64,000 nucleotides of DNA. It comes from Bugula neritina (Eukaryota > Bryozoa > Gymnolaemata > Cheilostomatida > Bugulidae). The stretch is taken from contig CAXIUT010000183.1 in NCBI GenBank assembly GCA_964035545.1, positions 1,793,001 through 1,857,000 on the forward strand. The letters are read 5' to 3'. Positions 18,201 to 34,200 of the stretch are shown in pieces; position 1 is the first letter of the stretch; each line of letters begins with the position of its first letter. The translations under genes and the position numbers were made by a program. Under the pieces are notes generated by a model. The model made no database searches. It had not been told where the DNA came from and saw only the letters and a program-made list of their open reading frames with translations.

Positions 18201-21200
18201 ACTGAAATACACTGCAACATCCTACAACATACTGAAATACACTGTAAAATATTGAAATACACTGCAAGAAATTGAAATAGACTGCAACACAACAAAATAT
18301 ATGGTAAACTACTGAAATATACTGTAACACATTGAAAAATACTGCAACGTACTGAAATATACTGCGACACCTAGCAATATACTGTAACATACTGAAATAT
18401 GCTCTAGCGCACTGAAATACAATGCAACTTACTGAAAAATACTGCAACATACTGAAATACACTGCAACATCCTACAATATGCTGAAATACACTGTAACAT
18501 ATTGAAATACACTGCAACACTTTGAAATATACTGCAACATACCGAAATATATGGTAAACTACTGCAACATACTACAACATATTGAAATACACTGCAACAC
18601 ATTGAAATATACTGCAACATACCTAAATATACGGTAATATACTGAAATATACTGTAACACATTGAAAAATACTGCAACATACTGAAATATACTGTAACAC
18701 ACCGAAATATACAGCAACATACTGAAATACACTGTAACATACTGAAATATACTGCAACATACTGAAACACACTGCTACATACTGAAATATACTGCAATAT
18801 ACTGCAACATACTGAAATACACTGTAACATACTGAAATAAACTGCAACATACTACAACATATTGAAATACACTGCAACACATTGAAATATACTGCAACAT
18901 ACCTAAATATACGGTAATATACTGAAATTCACTGTAACGCATTGCAAAATACTGCAACATACTGAAATTCACTGCGACACACTGAAATACGCTGCAAAAT
19001 ACTACAACATACTGAAATAAACTGTAACATATTGAAAAATACTGCAACATACTGAAATATACTGTAACACACTGAAATATACTGCAACATACTGAAATAC
19101 ACTGTAACATACTGAAATATACTGCAACATACTGAAATACACTGCTACATACTGAAATATACTGCAACATACTGCAACATACTGCAATACACTGTAACTT
19201 ACTGAAATACACTGCAACATACTACAACATATTGAAATACACTGCAACACATTGAAATACACTGCAACTTACCGAATATATGGTAAACTACTGAAATATA
19301 CTGTAACGCATTGAAAAGTACTGCAACATACTGAAATATATTGCGACACATTGCAATAAACTGTAACATACTGAAAAATGCTGTAGCACACTGAAATACA
19401 CTGCCATTCACTGAAATATACTGCAACAAACTGAAATACACCGCAACATCATACAACATACTGAAATACACTGTAACATAACGAAACATATGGTAAACTA
19501 CTGAAATATATTTTAACACATTGAAAAATACTGCAACATACTGAAATGTATTTTAACACATTGAAAAATACTGCAACATACTGAAATATACTGTAACACA
19601 CTGAAGTACACTGCAACTCACTGAAATATACTGCAACATACTGCAACATACTGCAATACACTGTAACATACTGAAATACACTGCAACATACTACAACATA
19701 TTGAAATACACTGCAACACATTGAAATACACTGCAACTTACCGAATATATGGTAAACTACTGAAATATACTGTAACGCATTGAAAAGTACTGCAACATAC
19801 TGAAATATATTGCCACACATTGCAATAAACTGTAACATACTGAAAAATGCTGTAGCACACTGAAATACACTGCCATTCACTGAAATATACTGCAACAAAC
19901 TGAAATACACCGCAACATCATACAACATACTGAAATACACTGTAACATAACGAAACATATGGTAAACTACTGAAATATATTTTAACACATTGAAAAATAC
20001 TGCAACATACTGAAATGTATTTTAACACATTGAAAAACACTGCAACATACTGAAATATACTGTAACACACTGAAGTACACTGCAACTCACTGAAATATAC
20101 TGCAATATACTGAAATACACTGCAACATCCTACAAAATGCTGAAATACACTGTAACATATTGAAATACACTGCAACACATTGAAATATACTGCAACATAC
20201 CGAAATATATGGTAAACTACTGAAATGTACTGTAACACATTGAAAAAAACTGCAACATACTGAAATATACTGCGACACCTAGCAATATACTGCAACATAC
20301 TGAAATACACTGTAACATCCTACAATATGCTGAAATACACTGTAACATATTGAAATACACTGCAACACATTGAAATATACTGCAACATACCTAAATATAC
20401 GGTAATATACTGAAATATACTGTAACACATTGAAAAATACTGCAACATACTGAAATATACTGTAACACACCGAAATATACAGCAACATACTGAAATACAC
20501 TGTAACATACTGAAATATACTGCAACATACTGAAACACACTGCTACATACTGAAATATACTGCAATATACTGCAACATACTGAAATACACTGTAACATAC
20601 TGAAATAAACTGCAACATACTACAACATATTGAAATACACTGCAACACATTGAAATATACTGCAACATACCTAAATATACGGTAATATACTGAAATTCAC
20701 TGTAACGCATTGCAAAATACTGCAACATACTGAAATTCACTGCGACACACTGAAATACGCTGCAAAATACTACAACATACTGAAATAAACTGTAACATAT
20801 TGAAATACACTGCAACACATTGAAAAATACTGCAACATACTGAAATATACTGTAACACACTGAAATATACTGCAACATACTGAAATACACTGTAACATAC
20901 TGAAATATACTGCAACATACTGAAATACACTGCTACATACTGAAATATACTGCAACATACTGCAACATACTGCAATACACTGTAACATACTGAAATACAC
21001 TGCAACATACTACAACATATTGAAATACACTGCAACACATTGAAATACACTGCAACTTACCGAATATATGGTAAACTACTGAAATATACTGTAACGCATT
21101 GAAAAGTACTGCAACATACTGAAATATATTGCGACACATTGCAATAAACTGTAACATACTGCAACATACTGAAATACACTGCTACATACTGAAATATACT

Positions 21201-24200
21201 GCAACATACTGCAACATACTGCAACATACTGAAATACGCTGTAACATACTGAAATACACTGCAACATACTACAACATATTGAAATACACTGCAACACATT
21301 GAAATGTACTGCAACATACCGAAATATACGGTAATATACTGAAATACACAGTAACACATTGAAAAATACTGCAACATACCGAAAAACACTGCAACACACT
21401 GAAACACACCGCAAAAAACTACAACATACTGAAATACACTGTAACATATTGAAGTACACTGCAACACATTTAAATATACTGCAACATACCAAAATATATG
21501 GTAAACAACTGAAATATACTTTAACACATTGAAAAATACTGCAACATACTGAAATATACTGCGACACATTGCAATATACTGTAACATAACGAAATATGCT
21601 CTAGCACACTGAAATACACTGCAACTCACTGAAATATACTGCAACATACTGAAATACACTGTGACATACTGAAATATACTGCAACATACTGAAATACACT
21701 GCTACATACCGAAATATACTGCAACATACTGCAACATACTGAAATACACTGCAGCATACTACAACATACTGAAATACACTGCAACACATTGAAATATACT
21801 GCAACATACCAAATATACGGTAATATACCGAAATATACTGTAACGCATTGCAAAATACTGCAACAAACTGAAATACACTGCGACACACTGAAATACGCTG
21901 CAAAATACTACAACACACTGAAATAAACTGTAACATATTGAAATACACTGCAACACATTGAAAAATACTGCAACATACTGAAATATACTGTAACACACTG
22001 AAATATAGTGCAACATACTGAAATACACTGTAACATACTGAAATATACTGCAACATACTGAAATACACTGCTACATACTGAAATATACTGCAACATACTG
22101 CAACATACTGCAATACACTGTAACATACTGAAATACACTGAAACATACTACAACATATTGAAATACACTGCAAAACATTGAAATACACTGCAACTTACCG
22201 AATATATGGTAAACTACTGAAATATACTGTAACGCATTGAAAAGTACTGCAACATACTGAAATATATTGCGACACATTGCAATAAACTGTAACATACTGA
22301 AAAATGCTGTAGCACACTGAAATACACTGCCATTCACTGAAATATACTGCAACATACTGAAATACACCGCAACATCCTACAACATACTGAAATACACTGT
22401 AACATATTGAAATACACTGCAACACATTGAAATATACTGCAACATAACGAAATATATGGTAAACTACTGAAATATTTTTTAACACATTGAAAAATACTGC
22501 AACATACTGAAATATATTTTAACACATTGAAAAATACTGCAACATACTGAAATATACCGTAACACACTGAAGTACACTGCAACTCACTGAAATATACTGT
22601 AATATACTGAAATACACTGCAACATCCTACAAAATGCTGAAATACACTGTAACATATTGAAATACACTGCAACACATTGAAATATACTGCAACATACCGA
22701 AATATATGATAAACTACTGAAATATACTGTGACACATTGAAAAAAGCTGCAACATACTGAAATATACTGCGACACCTAGCAATATACTGTAACATACTGA
22801 AATATGCTCTAGCACACTGAAATACAATGCAACTCACTGAAATATACTGCAACATACTGAAATACACAGCAACATCCTACAACATGCTGAAGTACACTGT
22901 AACATATTGAAATACACTGCAACACTTTGAAATATACTGCAACATACCGAAATATATGGTAAACTACTGCAACACACTACAACATATTGAAATACATTGC
23001 AACACATTGAAATATACTGCAACATACCTAAATATACGGTAATATACTGAAATATACTGTAACACACCGAAATATACTGCAACATACTGAAATACACTGT
23101 AACATACTGAAATATACTGCAACATACTGAAATACACTGCTACATACTGAAATATACTGCAACATACTGCAACATACTGAAATACACTGTAACATACTGA
23201 AATAAACTGCAACATACTACAACATATTGAAATACACTGCAACACATTGAAATATACTGCAACATACCTAAATATACGGTAATATACTGAAATATACTGT
23301 AACACATTGAAAAAACTGCAACATACTGAAATACACTGCAACACACTGAAATACACCGCAAAATACTACAACATACTTAAATACACTGTAACATATTGAA
23401 ATCCAGTGCAACACATTGAAATATACTGCAACATACCAAAATATATGGTAAACTAATGAAATATACTGTAACACATTGAAAAATACCGCAACATACTGAA
23501 ATATACTGCGACACATTGCAATATACTGTAACATACTGAAATATGCTGTAGCACACTGAAATACACTGCAACATCCTACAACATACTGAAATACACTGTA
23601 AAATATTGAAATACACTGCAAGAAATTGAAATAGACTGCAACACAACAAAATATATGGTAAACTACTGAAATATACTGTAACACATTGAAAAATACTGCA
23701 ACGTACTGAAATATACTGCGACACCTAGCAATATACTGTAACATACTGAAATATGCTCTAGCGCACTGAAATACAATGCAACTTACTGAAAAATACTGCA
23801 ACATACTGAAATACACTGCAACATCCTACAATATGCTGAAATACACTGTAACATATTGAAATACACTGCAACACTTTGAAATATACTGCAACATACCGAA
23901 ATATATGGTAAACTACTGCAACATACTACAACATATTGAAATACACTGCAACACATTGAAATATACTGCAACATACCTAAATATACGGTAATATACTGAA
24001 ATATACTGTAACACATTGAAAAATACTGCAACATACTGAAATATACTGTAACACACCGAAATATACAGCAACATACTGAAATACACTGTAACATACTGAA
24101 ATATACTGCAACATACTGAAACACACTGCTACATACTGAAATATACTGCAATATACTGCAACATACTGAAATACACTGTAACATACTGAAATAAACTGCA

Positions 24201-27200
24201 ACATACTACAACATATTGAAATACACTGCAACACATTGAAATATACTGCAACATACCTAAATATACGGTAATATACTGAAATTCACTGTAACGCATTGCA
24301 AAATACTGCAACATACTGAAATTCACTGCGACACACTGAAATACGCTGCAAAATACTACAACATACTGAAATAAACTGTAACATATTGAAAAATACTGCA
24401 ACATACTGAAATATACTGTAACACACTGAAATATACTGCAACATACTGAAATACACTGTAACATACTGAAATATACTGCAACATACTGAAATACACTGCT
24501 ACATACTGAAATATACTGCAACATACTGCAACATACTGCAATACACTGTAACTTACTGAAATACACTGCAACATACTACAACATATTGAAATACACTGCA
24601 ACACATTGAAATACACTGCAACTTACCGAATATATGGTAAACTACTGAAATATACTGTAACGCATTGAAAAGTACTGCAACATACTGAAATATATTGCGA
24701 CACATTGCAATAAACTGTAACATACTGAAAAATGCTGTAGCACACTGAAATACACTGCCATTCACTGAAATATACTGCAACAAACTGAAATACACCGCAA
24801 CATCATACAACATACTGAAATACACTGTAACATAACGAAACATATGGTAAACTACTGAAATATATTTTAACACATTGAAAAATACTGCAACATACTGAAA
24901 TGTATTTTAACACATTGAAAAATACTGCAACATACTGAAATATACTGTAACACACTGAAGTACACTGCAACTCACTGAAATATACTGCAACATACTGCAA
25001 CATACTGCAATACACTGTAACATACTGAAATACACTGCAACATACTACAACATATTGAAATACACTGCAACACATTGAAATACACTGCAACTTACCGAAT
25101 ATATGGTAAACTACTGAAATATACTGTAACGCATTGAAAAGTACTGCAACATACTGAAATATATTGCCACACATTGCAATAAACTGTAACATACTGAAAA
25201 ATGCTGTAGCACACTGAAATACACTGCCATTCACTGAAATATACTGCAACAAACTGAAATACACCGCAACATCATACAACATACTGAAATACACTGTAAC
25301 ATAACGAAACATATGGTAAACTACTGAAATATATTTTAACACATTGAAAAATACTGCAACATACTGAAATGTATTTTAACACATTGAAAAACACTGCAAC
25401 ATACTGAAATATACTGTAACACACTGAAGTACACTGCAACTCACTGAAATATACTGCAATATACTGAAATACACTGCAACATCCTACAAAATGCTGAAAT
25501 ACACTGTAACATATTGAAATACACTGCAACACATTGAAATATACTGCAACATACCGAAATATATGGTAAACTACTGAAATATACTGTAACACATTGAAAA
25601 AAACTGCAACATACTGAAATATACTGCGACACCTAGCAATATACTGCAACATACTGAAATACACTGTAACATACTGAAATATACTGCAACATACTGAAAT
25701 ACACTGCTACATACTGAAATATACTGCAACATACTGCAACATACTGAAATACACTGTAACATACTGAAATAAACTGCAACATACTACAACATATTGAAAC
25801 ACACTGCAACACATTGAAATATACTGCAACATACCTAAATATTTGGTAATATACTGAAATATACTGTAACACATTGAAAAATACCGCAACATACTGAAAT
25901 ATACTGCGACACATTGCAATATACTGTAACATACTGAAATATGCTGTAGCACACTGAAATACACTGCAACACCCTACAACATACTGAAATACACTGTAAC
26001 ATATTGAAATACACCGCAAGAAATTGAAATAGACTGCAACACAACAAAATAAATGGTAAACTACTGAAATAGACTTTAACACATTGAAAAATACTGCAAC
26101 ATACAGAAATATACTGTAACACACTGAAATATACTGCAACATACTGAAATACACTGTAACATACTGAAATATACTGCAACATACTGAAATACACTGCTAC
26201 ATACTGAAATATACTGCTACATACTGCAACATACTGCAACATACTGAAATACGCTGTAACATACTGAAATACACTGCAACATACTACAACATATTGAAAT
26301 ACACTGCAACACATTGAAATGTACTGCAACATACCGAAATATACGGTAATATACTGAAATACACAGTAACACATTGAAAAATACTGCAACATACCGAAAA
26401 ACACTGCAACACACTGAAACACACCGCAAAAAACTACAACATACTGAAATACACTGTAACATATTGAAGTACACTGCAACACATTTAAATATACTGCAAC
26501 ATACCAAAATATATGGTAAACAACTGAAATATACTTTAACACATTGAAAAATACTGCAACATACTGAAATATACTGCGACACATTGCAATATACTGTAAC
26601 ATAACGAAATATGCTCTAGCACACTGAAATACACTGCAACTCACTGAAATATACTGCAACATACTGAAATACACTGTGACATACTGAAATATACTGCAAC
26701 ATACTGAAATACACTGCTACATACCGAAATATACTGCAACATACTGCAACATACTGAAATACACTGCAGCATACTACAACATACTGAAATACACTGCAAC
26801 ACATTGAAATATACTGCAACATACCAAATATACGGTAATATACCGAAATATACTGTAACGCATTGCAAAATACTGCAACAAACTGAAATACACTGCGACA
26901 CACTGAAATACGCTGCAAAATACTACAACACACTGAAATAAACTGTAACATATTGAAATACACTGCAACACATTGAAAAATACTGCAACATACTGAAATA
27001 TACTGTAACACACTGAAATATACTGCAACATACTGAAATACACTGTAACATACTGAAATATACTGCAACATACTGAAATACACTGCTACATACTGAAATA
27101 TACTGCAACATACTGCAACATACTGCAATACACTGTAACATACTGAAATACACTGAAACATACTACAACATATTGAAATACACTGCAAAACATTGAAATA

Positions 27201-28890
27201 CACTGCAACTTACCGAATATATGGTAAACTACTGAAATATACTGTAACGCATTGAAAAGTACTGCAACATACTGAAATATATTGCGACACATTGCAATAA
27301 ACTGTAACATACTGAAAAATGCTGTAGCACACTGAAATACACTGCCATTCACTGAAATATACTGCAACATACTGAAATACACCGCAACATCCTACAACAT
27401 ACTGAAATACACTGTAACATATTGAAATACACTGCAACACATTGAAATATACTGCAACATAACGAAATATATGGTAAACTACTGAAATATTTTTAAACAC
27501 ATTGAAAAATACTGCAACATACTGAAATATATTTTAACACATTGAAAAATACTGCAACATACTGAAATATACCGTAACACACTGAAGTACACTGCAACTC
27601 ACTGAAATATACTGCAATATACTGAAATACACTGCAACATCCTACAAAATGCTGAAATACACTGTAACATATTGAAATACACTGCAACACATTGAAATAT
27701 ACTGCAACATACCGAAATATATGGTAAACTACTGCAACACACTACAACATATTGAAATACACTGCAACACATTGAAATATACTGCAACATACCTAAATAT
27801 ACGGTAATATACTGAAATATACTGTAACACACCGAAATATACTGCAACATACTGAAATACACTGTAACATACTGAAATATACTGCAACATACTGAAATAC
27901 ACTGCTACATACTGAAATATACTGCAACATACTGCAACATACTGAAATACACTGTAACATACTGAAATAAACTGCAACATACTGCAACATATTGAAATAC
28001 ACTGCAACACATTGAAATATACTGCAACATACCTAAATATACGGTAATATACTGAAATATACTGTAACACATTGAAAAAACTGCAACATACTGAAATACA
28101 CTGCAACACACTGAAATACACCGCAAAATACTACAACATACTTAAATACACTGTAACATATTGAAATCCAGTGCAACACATTGAAATATACTGCAACATA
28201 CCGAAATATATGGTAAACTAATGAAATATACTGTAACACATTGAAAAATACCGCAACATACTGAAATATACTGCGACACATTGCAATATACTGTAACATA
28301 CTGAAATATGCTGTAGCACACTGAAATACACTGCAACATCCTACAACATACTGAAATACACTGTAAAATATTGAAATACACTGCAAGAAATTGAAATAGA
28401 CTGCAACACAACAAAATATATGGTAAACTACTGAAATAGACTTTAACACATTGAAAAATACTGCAACATACAGAAATATACTGTAACACACTGAAATATA
28501 CTACAACATACTGAAATACACTGTAACATACTGAAATATACTGCAACATACTGAAATACACTGTTACATACTGAAATATACTGCAACATACTGCAACATA
28601 CTGAAATACGCTGTAACATACTGAAATACACTGCAACATACTACAACATATTGAAATACACTGCAACACATTGAAATGTACTGCAACATACCGAAATATA
28701 CGGTAATATACTAAAATATACAGTAACACATTGAAAAATACTGCAACATACTGAAATACACTGCAACACACTGAAACACACCGCAAAAAACTACAACATA
28801 CTGAAATACACTGTAACATATTGAAGTACACTGCAACACATTTAAATATACTGCATCATACCAAAATATATGGTAAACAACTGAAATATA
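9253..28890. repeat. Mosaic higher-order repeats of 4.8 to 6.2 kb
   Basis: The same satellite blocks continue but are shuffled. The diagnostic variant CCAGTG lies at 1,271, 5,897, 11,881, 18,049, 23,403 and 28,168, giving spacings of 4,626, 5,984, 6,168, 5,354 and 4,765. A second marker (blocks around 8,500 and 9,855) is duplicated at only 1,358 bases, and 1,358 + 4,626 = 5,984, so that copy gained one internal duplication. A 3-base insertion (TAT) near 17,600 is present in one copy and absent in the next. Block order therefore changed by repeated unequal exchange of segments while base identity stayed high. Confidence 0.85.
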
Positions 28891-31259
28891 CTGTAACGCA
28901 ATGAAACATACCGCAACATACTGAAATACACTGCAACACCCTGAAGTATACTGTAATATACAAAAATGTACTGTAAAATACTGAAACATACGACTACATA
29001 CTGAATTACACTGCAACATACTGAAAGAAACTTAGAAATAATGAAACATACTTAGTTACACTGTAGGATATTGAAATACACTGCAACACTTTGAAATATA
29101 CTTCAACAAACCAAAATATATGGTAACCTACTGAAATATTTTGCAAACTACTGATATATACTGCAACATACTGCCACTTAATGAAATATACTGTAACACA
29201 CTGAAATAAACTGCAAAATACTGAAGTATACTGTAGAATACTGAAACATACCACAACATACTGAGATATACTGCAACATACTGCAACATACTGAAATACA
29301 CTGAAACACATTGAAAGATACTGGAATACACTAAAAAATACTGCAATTTACAGAAATAAACTGCGACACTTTGAACTATACTGCAGCATACTTAAATATA
29401 ATGCGAGATTCTTCAACGTACTGAAATACACTGTGACATACTTAAATACGCTGTAACATACTGAAATATACTGCAACACACTAAAAAATACTGCAATTTA
29501 CAAAAATAAACTGCGACACTTCGAACTATACTGCAACATACTTAAATATAATGCAAGATTCTTCAACATACCGAAATACACTGTGACATACTGAAATACA
29601 CTGCAGCACATTGAAATGTACTGCCACACACTGAAACATACGGCAACATACTGAAATATACTGCGACACAGTGAAATATACTGCAATATACTGAAATATG
29701 CTGTAGCATACTGAAATACACTGCAACACACTGAAGCGTACTGCTTTATACAGAATTACACTGTGACATACTGAAATACACTCCTACATACTACAACATG
29801 CTGAAATACACTGTAACATATTGAATTACACTGCAACACATTGGAATATTCTGCGACATTCCGAAATATATGGTAAACTACTGAAATATACTGTAACGCA
29901 ATGAAACATACCGCAACATACTGAAATACACTGCAACACCCTGAAGTATACTGTAATATACAAAAATGTACTGTAAAACACTGAAATATACGACTACATA
30001 CTGAATTACACTGCAACATACTGAAAGATACTTAGAAATATTGAAACATACTTAGTTACACTGTAGGATATTGAAATACACTGCAACACTTTGAAATATA
30101 CTTCAACAAACCAAAATATATGGTAACCTACTGAAATATGTTGCAAACTACTGATATATACTGCAACATACTGCCACTTAATGAAATATACTGTAACACC
30201 TTGAAATAAACTGCAAAATATTGAAATATACTGTAGGATACTGAAACATACCACAACATACTGAAATATACTGCATTATACTGCAACATACTGAAATACA
30301 CTGAAACACATTGAAATACACTGCAACATACTGAAATAAACTGTAACATACTGAAATATACTGCAACATACTTTAACATACTGAAATACACTGTAACATA
30401 CTGAAATACACTGAAACATACTGAAATACACTGTAACATACTACAACATACTGAAATACACTGTAACATATTGTAATACACTGCAACACATTGAATTATA
30501 CTGCAACATACCGAAATATATGGTAAACTACTGAAATATACTGCAACATACTGCCACTTGATGAAATATACTGTAACACACTGAAATAAACTGCAAAATA
30601 CTGAAATATACTGTAGGATACTGAAATATACTGCAACATACTAAATTACACTGCAGTATACTAAAATATACGTTAACATACTGAAATATACTTAAAAACA
30701 CTGAAACATAGTGAAATACACTGTAGGATATTGAAAATACACTGCACCACATTGGAATATTCTGCAACATTCCGAAATATATGGTAAACTACTGAAATAT
30801 ACTGTAACACAATGAAACATACCGCAACATACTGAAATACACTGCAACACCCTGAAGTATACTGTAATATACAAAAATGTACTGTAAAATACTGAAACAT
30901 ACGACAACATACTGAATTACACTGCAACATACTGAAAGATACCTAAAAATATTAAAACATACTGAATTACACTGTAGGATATTGAAATACACTGCAACAC
31001 ATTGGAATATACTTCAACATATCAAAATATTTGGTAACCTACTGAAATATGTTGCAAACTACTGATATATAGTGCAACATACTGCCACCTAATGAAATAT
31101 ACTGTAACACACTGAAATAAACTGCAAAATACTGAAATATACTGCAAGATACTGCTACATACTGAAATACACTTTAACATACTGAAATACACTGCAACAT
31201 AGTGCAACATACTGAATTACACTGGAACATACTGAAATACACTGCGACATACTGAAATA
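28891..31259. repeat. Satellite section with 1,000-bp and 911-bp repeats
   Basis: The monomer is still the 20-mer but more divergent, with variants absent from the left block (GAAACATACCGC, CCCTGAAGTATAC, ACGACTACATAC). The marker CTGTAACGCAATGAAACATA at 28,891 recurs at 29,891, exactly 1,000 bases on. A relative with CACAATGAAA recurs at 30,802 (911 bases), 31,972, 33,775, 35,578 and 38,183. This section thus founds the unit family used by the next two blocks, with unit length varying from 0.9 to 2.6 kb. Confidence 0.8.
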
Positions 31260-34200
31260 CACTGCAACATATTGCAACATACTGCAACATACCTAAATAT
31301 GCTGTAATATACTGAAATATACTCAAAGACACTGAAACATTTGGCAACATACTGAAATTTACTGCGACACATTGAAATATACTGCAACATACAGAAATAT
31401 GCTGTAGCATACTGAAATACACTGCAACACACTAAAGTATACTGCAAGATACAGAAATGCACTGTAACATACTGAAACATACGTCAACATGCTGAAATAT
31501 ACTGTAACATGCTCAGATATACTGCAGCATACTGAAGTACACTGTAACATCCTGAAATACACTGCAACATACTGCAACATACTGAAATACATTGAAACAC
31601 ATTGAAATATACTGCAACGCACTAAAAAATACGGCAATTTACAGAAATAAACTGCGACACTTTGAACTATACTGCAACATACTTAAATATAATGCAAGAT
31701 TCTTCAACATGCTGAAATACACTGTGACATACCGAAATACACTGCAGCACATTTAAATATACTGCCACACACTGAAACATACGACAACATACTGAAATAT
31801 ACTGCGACACAGTGAAATATACTGCATTATCCAGAAATACACTGTGACATACTGAAATACACTCCTACATACTACAACATGCTGAAATACACTGTAACAT
31901 ATTGAATTACACTGCAACACATTGGAATATACTGCAACATTCTGAAATATATGGTAAACTACTGAAATATACTGTAACACAATGAAACATACCGCAACAT
32001 ACTGAAATACACTACAACACACTGAAGTATACTGCAATATACAGAAATGTACTTTAAAATACTGAAACGTACGACAACATACTGAATTACACTGCAACAT
32101 ACTGGAATATACCTTAAAATATTGAAACATACTGAACTACACTGTAGGATATCGAGATACACTGCAACACATTGGAGTAGACTGCAACTTACCGAAATAT
32201 ATGGTAACCCACTGAAATATTATGTTGCAAACTACTGAAATATACTGCAACATACTGCAACTTAATGAAATATACTGTAACACACTGAAATAAACTGCAA
32301 AATACTGAAATATACTGTAAGATAATGAAACACACTGCAACATACTGAAATATACTTCAGCTTACTGAAATATACTGTAAGATACTGCAGCATACTGAAA
32401 TACACTCTAACATACTGAAATACACTGCAACATACTGCAACATACCTAAATATGCTGTAATATACTGAAATATACTGCAACACACTGAAACATACGGCAA
32501 CATACTGAAATATACTGCGACACATTGAAATATACTGCAACATACTGAAATATGCTGTAGCATACTGAAATACTATGCAACACACTGAAGTATACTGCAA
32601 GATACAGAAATGTACTGTAACATACTGAAAATTGCGTCAACATACTGAAATGTACTGCAACATGCTGAGATATACTGCAACATACATAAATACACTGTAA
32701 CATACTGAATTACACTGCAACGTTCTGAAATATACTTCAACATACTGAAATATACTTAAGAAGAATGAAACATACTGAAATATACTGCGACACATTGAAA
32801 TATACTGCAATATACTGGAATATACTGCAAGATACTGCAACATATTGAAATATGCTATGCCATACTGAAGTATACTGTAATATACTGATATGTACTGTAA
32901 AATACTGAAACATTCGACAACATACTGAAAAACACTGCAACATACTGAAATATACTTCAACAAACTGAAATATACTTCAACATACTGAAATATACCTAAA
33001 AATACTGAAACATACTGAAATACACTGTAGGATATTGAAATACACTGCAACACATTGGAATATACTGCAACATATTGCAACATACTGCAACATACCTAAA
33101 TATGCTGTAATATACTGAAATATACTCAAAGACACTGAAACATTTGGCAACATACTGAAATTTACTGCGACACATTGAAATATACTGCAACATACAGAAA
33201 TATGCTGTAGCATACTGAAATACACTGCAACACACTAAAGTATACTGCAAGATACAGAAATGCACTGTAACATACTGAAACATACGTCAACATGCTGAAA
33301 TATACTGTAACATGCTCAGATATACTGCAGCATACTGAAGTACACTGTAACATCCTGAAATACACTGCAACATACTGCAACATACTGAAATACATTGAAA
33401 CACATTGAAATATACTGCAACGCACTAAAAAATACGGCAATTTACAGAAATAAACTGCGACACTTTGAACTATACTGCAACATACTTAAATATAATGCAA
33501 GATTCTTCAACATGCTGAAATACACTGTGACATACTGAAATACACTGCAGCACATTTAAATATACTGCCACACACTGAAACATACGACAACATACTGAAA
33601 TATACTGCGACACAGTGAAATATACTGCATTATCCAGAAATACACTGTGACATACTGAAATACACTCCTACATACTACAACATGCTGAAATACACTGTAA
33701 CATATTGAATTACACTGCAACACATTGGAATATACTGCAACATTCTGAAATATATGGTAAACTACTGAAATATACTGTAACACAATGAAACATACCGCAA
33801 CATACTGAAATACAGTACAACACACTGAAGTATACTGCAATATACAGAAATGTACTTTAAAATACTGAAACGTACGACAACATACTGAATTACACTGCAA
33901 CATACTGGAATATACCTTAAAATATTGAAACATACTGAACTACACTGTAGGATATCGAGATACACTGCAACACATTGGAGTAGACTGCAACTTACCGAAA
34001 TATATGGTAACCCACTGAAATATTATGTTGCAAACTACTGAAATATACTGCAACATACTGCAACTTAATGAAATATACTGTAACACACTGAAATAAACTG
34101 CAAAATACTGAAATATACTGTAAGATAATGAAACATACTGCAACATACTGAAATATACTTCAGCTTACTGAAATATACTGTAAGATACTGCAGCATACTG

